Source: Paracoccaceae bacterium (GTDB lineage: Bacteria > Pseudomonadota > Alphaproteobacteria > Rhodobacterales > Rhodobacteraceae). From it: 5,971 nt of DNA. The translations under genes and the position numbers were made by a program. The notes beneath the pieces were generated by a model, which made no database searches, was not told where the DNA came from, and was given only the letters and a program-made list of their open reading frames with translations. Location: positions 1-5,971 of the forward strand of contig JAESRD010000271.1 of assembly GCA_016764835.1 (NCBI GenBank). Direction: 5' to 3'. Positions 4,200 through 5,971 of this stretch are shown in pieces (position 1 is the first letter of the stretch; every line of letters starts with the position of its first letter).

Positions 4200-5861
4200 A
4201 TGACAGATGAAATCGCTCAGATAATCCAGCAGAAACGGCGGCCATCCTGGCGCCGCGCCGGGCTTTGGCCGATCGGGGCCGGGCTGATTGCGGCCTTGGT
4301 GCTGATGCCGGTGATTGCGGTGTTGTGGTTTGCCGCCAATCCAGTTGAAAACATCTGGCCACATCTGATTTCAACAGTTTTACCGCGCTATACGGCCAAT
4401 ACGCTGGTGATGATGGCCAGCGTTGGCGCGCTGACGGCAGCTGTTGGGACCGGGGCCGCTTGGCTGGTGGTTATGTACAAGTTTCCGGGCCGTGGCTGGC
4501 TGCAATGGGCGCTGCTGCTGCCCTTGGCTGTGCCTGCCTATTCGGGTGCCTATGCCCTGGTTGATTTTCTCGAATATGCCGGGCCGGTGCAGAGCGGATT
4601 GCGGGCGATATTTGGCTGGACCTCGGCCCAAGATTATTACTTCCCACATATCCGCACGCGCGGGGCGGCGGTGCTGGTGATCAGCGCGTCGCTTTATCCT
4701 TACGTCTACATCTTGGCGCGGGCGGCGTTCAAAGAGCAGTCGGGGGCGACATATGAGACGGCGCGCGCGCTTGGGGCAGGGCCGTTGGGCCTGCTCTGGC
4801 GTGTTGGCCTGCCGCTGGCCCGCCCGGCTATTGCCGCCGGCGTGGCCGTGGTGATGATGGAAACCGTCAATGATTTTGGCACTGTCGACTATTTTGCCGT
4901 GCAAACGCTGACCACCGGGATCTTCACCACTTGGCTACAGGCGGGCAACCTTGGTGGGGCGGCGCAGATTGCCAGCTGCATCTTGGTGTTGATCATCTTT
5001 TTGGTTTTGCTCGAAAAGTTCAGCCGCCGCAAAAGCCGGAGCTTTTCTGGCGCGCGTGGGGTGCGGCCCGTGGTCGCCCGGCCGCTAAATCCATCACGCG
5101 GGCTCATGGCCTCTGTTCTTTGCCTCGTGCCGCTGTTCATGGGCTTCTTGCTGCCCGCAGGGGTTTTGCTCAGCCATGCGCTTGACGCGCAGCAATGGGC
5201 CGCGCCGGGGCTGCTGCGGGCACTGAGCCATTCGGTCAGCGTTGGCGCAATTGCCGCCAGCCTGACCGTGGCGGGCGGTGTGTTTGTGACCTACGGCGCG
5301 CGCCTGTCAGGCCGACGCCTCCCGGCTTTGCTCCTGCCAATCACATCAATCGGTTATGCGGCCCCCGGCGCGGTATTGGCGCTCGGTATTTTGGTGCCGC
5401 TCGCCGCCCTGGACAACCGCGTGGCCGACTGGGTTCTGGCGCTGACTGGCCATGATCCCGGACTGATTCTCACCGGAACATCATCGGCGATTGTTCTGGC
5501 GTATTTTGTTAGATTTTTTGCCATTGCCCAGGGCGGGGCTGATGCAGCACTTGGCCGGGTGCCGCCAAGCTTGGCCATGGCCGCCCGCTCGCTTGGCCGC
5601 AAGCCAGGTAATGTGCTCAGAACGGTGCAAATGCCGCTGATGAAATCGTCGTTGACTTCGGCGCTGTTGCTGGTTTTTGTGGATTGTATCAAGGAGTTAC
5701 CAGCCACGTTGTTGCTGCGCCCCTTCGGCTATGAGACACTTGCAACCCGCGTCTACGCCAAGGCCAGCTTAGAGAACCTAACCGACGCCGCACCGGCCGC
5801 GCTGACGATAACGGCCGTCGGTTTGGTGGCTGTTGGGCTGCTGGCGCGTTCTTCGCGTTGA
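4200..5861 (+). CDS. Fused two-domain ABC permease, ferric iron (FbpB/AfuB) type
   Basis: This 553-residue inner-membrane protein contains two MetI-like permease halves in one chain, about 12 helices, as in FbpB, SfuB and AfuB, which move periplasmic Fe(III) into the cytoplasm. The first helix is at about 23-45 (LWPIGAGLIAALVLMPVIAV). The ATPase-contacting EAA loop occurs twice: ETARALGAGPLGLLWRVGLP (186-205) and AARSLGRKPGNVLRTVQMPL (461-480). Family blocks ETVNDFGTVDYFAVQTLTTG (221-240) and CIKELPATLLLRPFGYETLA (496-515) support the iron subfamily over sulfate or spermidine permeases. A charged linker with many Arg and Lys (about 273-300) joins the halves. The ATG at 4200 is the first possible start after an in-frame TAG; its ribosome binding site is poor. 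Neither the binding protein (FbpA) nor the ATPase (FbpC) is adjacent, since the upstream gene is divergent and a tRNA follows. The metal substrate is inferred from family resemblance alone. Confidence 0.9.
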   Translation: MTDEIAQIIQQKRRPSWRRAGLWPIGAGLIAALVLMPVIAVLWFAANPVENIWPHLISTVLPRYTANTLVMMASVGALTAAVGTGAAWLVVMYKFPGRGWLQWALLLPLAVPAYSGAYALVDFLEYAGPVQSGLRAIFGWTSAQDYYFPHIRTRGAAVLVISASLYPYVYILARAAFKEQSGATYETARALGAGPLGLLWRVGLPLARPAIAAGVAVVMMETVNDFGTVDYFAVQTLTTGIFTTWLQAGNLGGAAQIASCILVLIIFLVLLEKFSRRKSRSFSGARGVRPVVARPLNPSRGLMASVLCLVPLFMGFLLPAGVLLSHALDAQQWAAPGLLRALSHSVSVGAIAASLTVAGGVFVTYGARLSGRRLPALLLPITSIGYAAPGAVLALGILVPLAALDNRVADWVLALTGHDPGLILTGTSSAIVLAYFVRFFAIAQGGADAALGRVPPSLAMAARSLGRKPGNVLRTVQMPLMKSSLTSALLLVFVDCIKELPATLLLRPFGYETLATRVYAKASLENLTDAAPAALTITAVGLVAVGLLARSSR

Positions 5862-5878
5862 TTTGCCAAATGTTGGGC

Positions 5879-5907
5879 TTGCCATGGTGCAACAGCGCGG
5901 GTAAACG
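5879..5907 (+). promoter_or_regulatory. Tentative promoter of the tRNA-Thr gene
   Basis: TTGCCA (5879-5884) and TAAACG (5902-5907) are 17 bases apart. Transcription would start just before the tRNA 5' end. The -10 box is a poor match, so this rests on spacing and position. Confidence 0.3.
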
Positions 5908-5917
5908 CAGCCGCAGT

Positions 5918-5971
5918 GCCCCTATAGCTCAGCTGGTAGAGCAACTGATTTGTAATCAGTAGGTCCGCGGT
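5918..5971 (+). tRNA. tRNA-Thr, anticodon UGU (3' end beyond the window)
   Basis: The first 54 bases of a tRNA are visible. The acceptor strand GCCCCTA (5918-5924) is followed by TA, then a D-arm GCTC-AGCTGGTA-GAGC (5927-5942). The anticodon arm ACTGA-TTTGTAA-TCAGT (5944-5960) has a perfect 5-bp stem and anticodon TGT at 5951-5953, which reads ACA and other Thr codons. The variable loop AGGTC and the T-arm strand CGCGG follow before the window ends. The rest of the T-arm, the acceptor partner strand and CCA are not visible. Confidence 0.93.

Noticed and set aside
4380..5140. Long open frames on the minus strand opposite the permease (for example 4380-4904)
   Set aside because: They are antisense shadows of a G/C-rich gene: low-complexity Arg/Pro/His-rich products, no family resemblance, no ribosome binding sites.

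Overview
The window looks like chromosomal DNA from a marine alphaproteobacterium, most likely of the Rhodobacteraceae (Roseobacter-type). The reasons are the G/C-rich coding style, a GapR (DUF2312) nucleoid protein, a TIGR02466-type oxygenase remnant, a DUF442 rhodanese-like protein, a BigR/SqrR-type ArsR regulator, and a sulfotransferase-like protein of a kind I associate with that family. This placement is inference from gene content; no rRNA or other taxonomic marker is present.

Left edge (1-868). The window opens inside the DNA-binding domain of a LuxR-family regulator that ends at base 119. A weak terminator and an A/T-rich, non-coding-looking stretch follow, with two tandem copies of the palindrome ATACCGTAT and a run of eight C. 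At about base 289 the sequence abruptly becomes the middle of a 2OG-Fe(II) oxygenase-like protein whose N-terminal part is missing, so this looks like a recombination scar. A 27-bp tandem repeat begins over the oxygenase stop codon.

Possible sulfur-response module (869-1734). A small rhodanese/phosphatase-fold protein (DUF442/TIGR01244) and an ArsR-family repressor are divergently transcribed. A 22-bp palindrome lies between them. The repressor's only two cysteines are spaced exactly as in the persulfide sensors BigR and SqrR, which suggests a compact reactive-sulfur sensing and handling pair.

Middle (1731-2416). A two-helix small membrane protein converges on the repressor gene so tightly that the two stop codons share the palindrome CTAG. 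Divergent from it is a GapR-type nucleoid-associated protein gene, with a good ribosome binding site and a strong terminator hairpin.

Right half (2417-5971). On the minus strand, a sulfotransferase-like protein of unknown function is followed by arsH (organoarsenical-oxidising flavoprotein), probably in one transcript. On the plus strand, a fused two-domain ABC permease of the ferric-iron FbpB type stands without its binding protein or ATPase. A tRNA-Thr(UGU) gene runs off the right edge.

I see no CRISPR array, transposase, phage gene or clearly new multi-gene system. The observations most worth testing are the regulator/DUF442 pair and its operator, the oxygenase truncation junction, and the small repeat structures around 221-242, 754-845 and 4062-4090.
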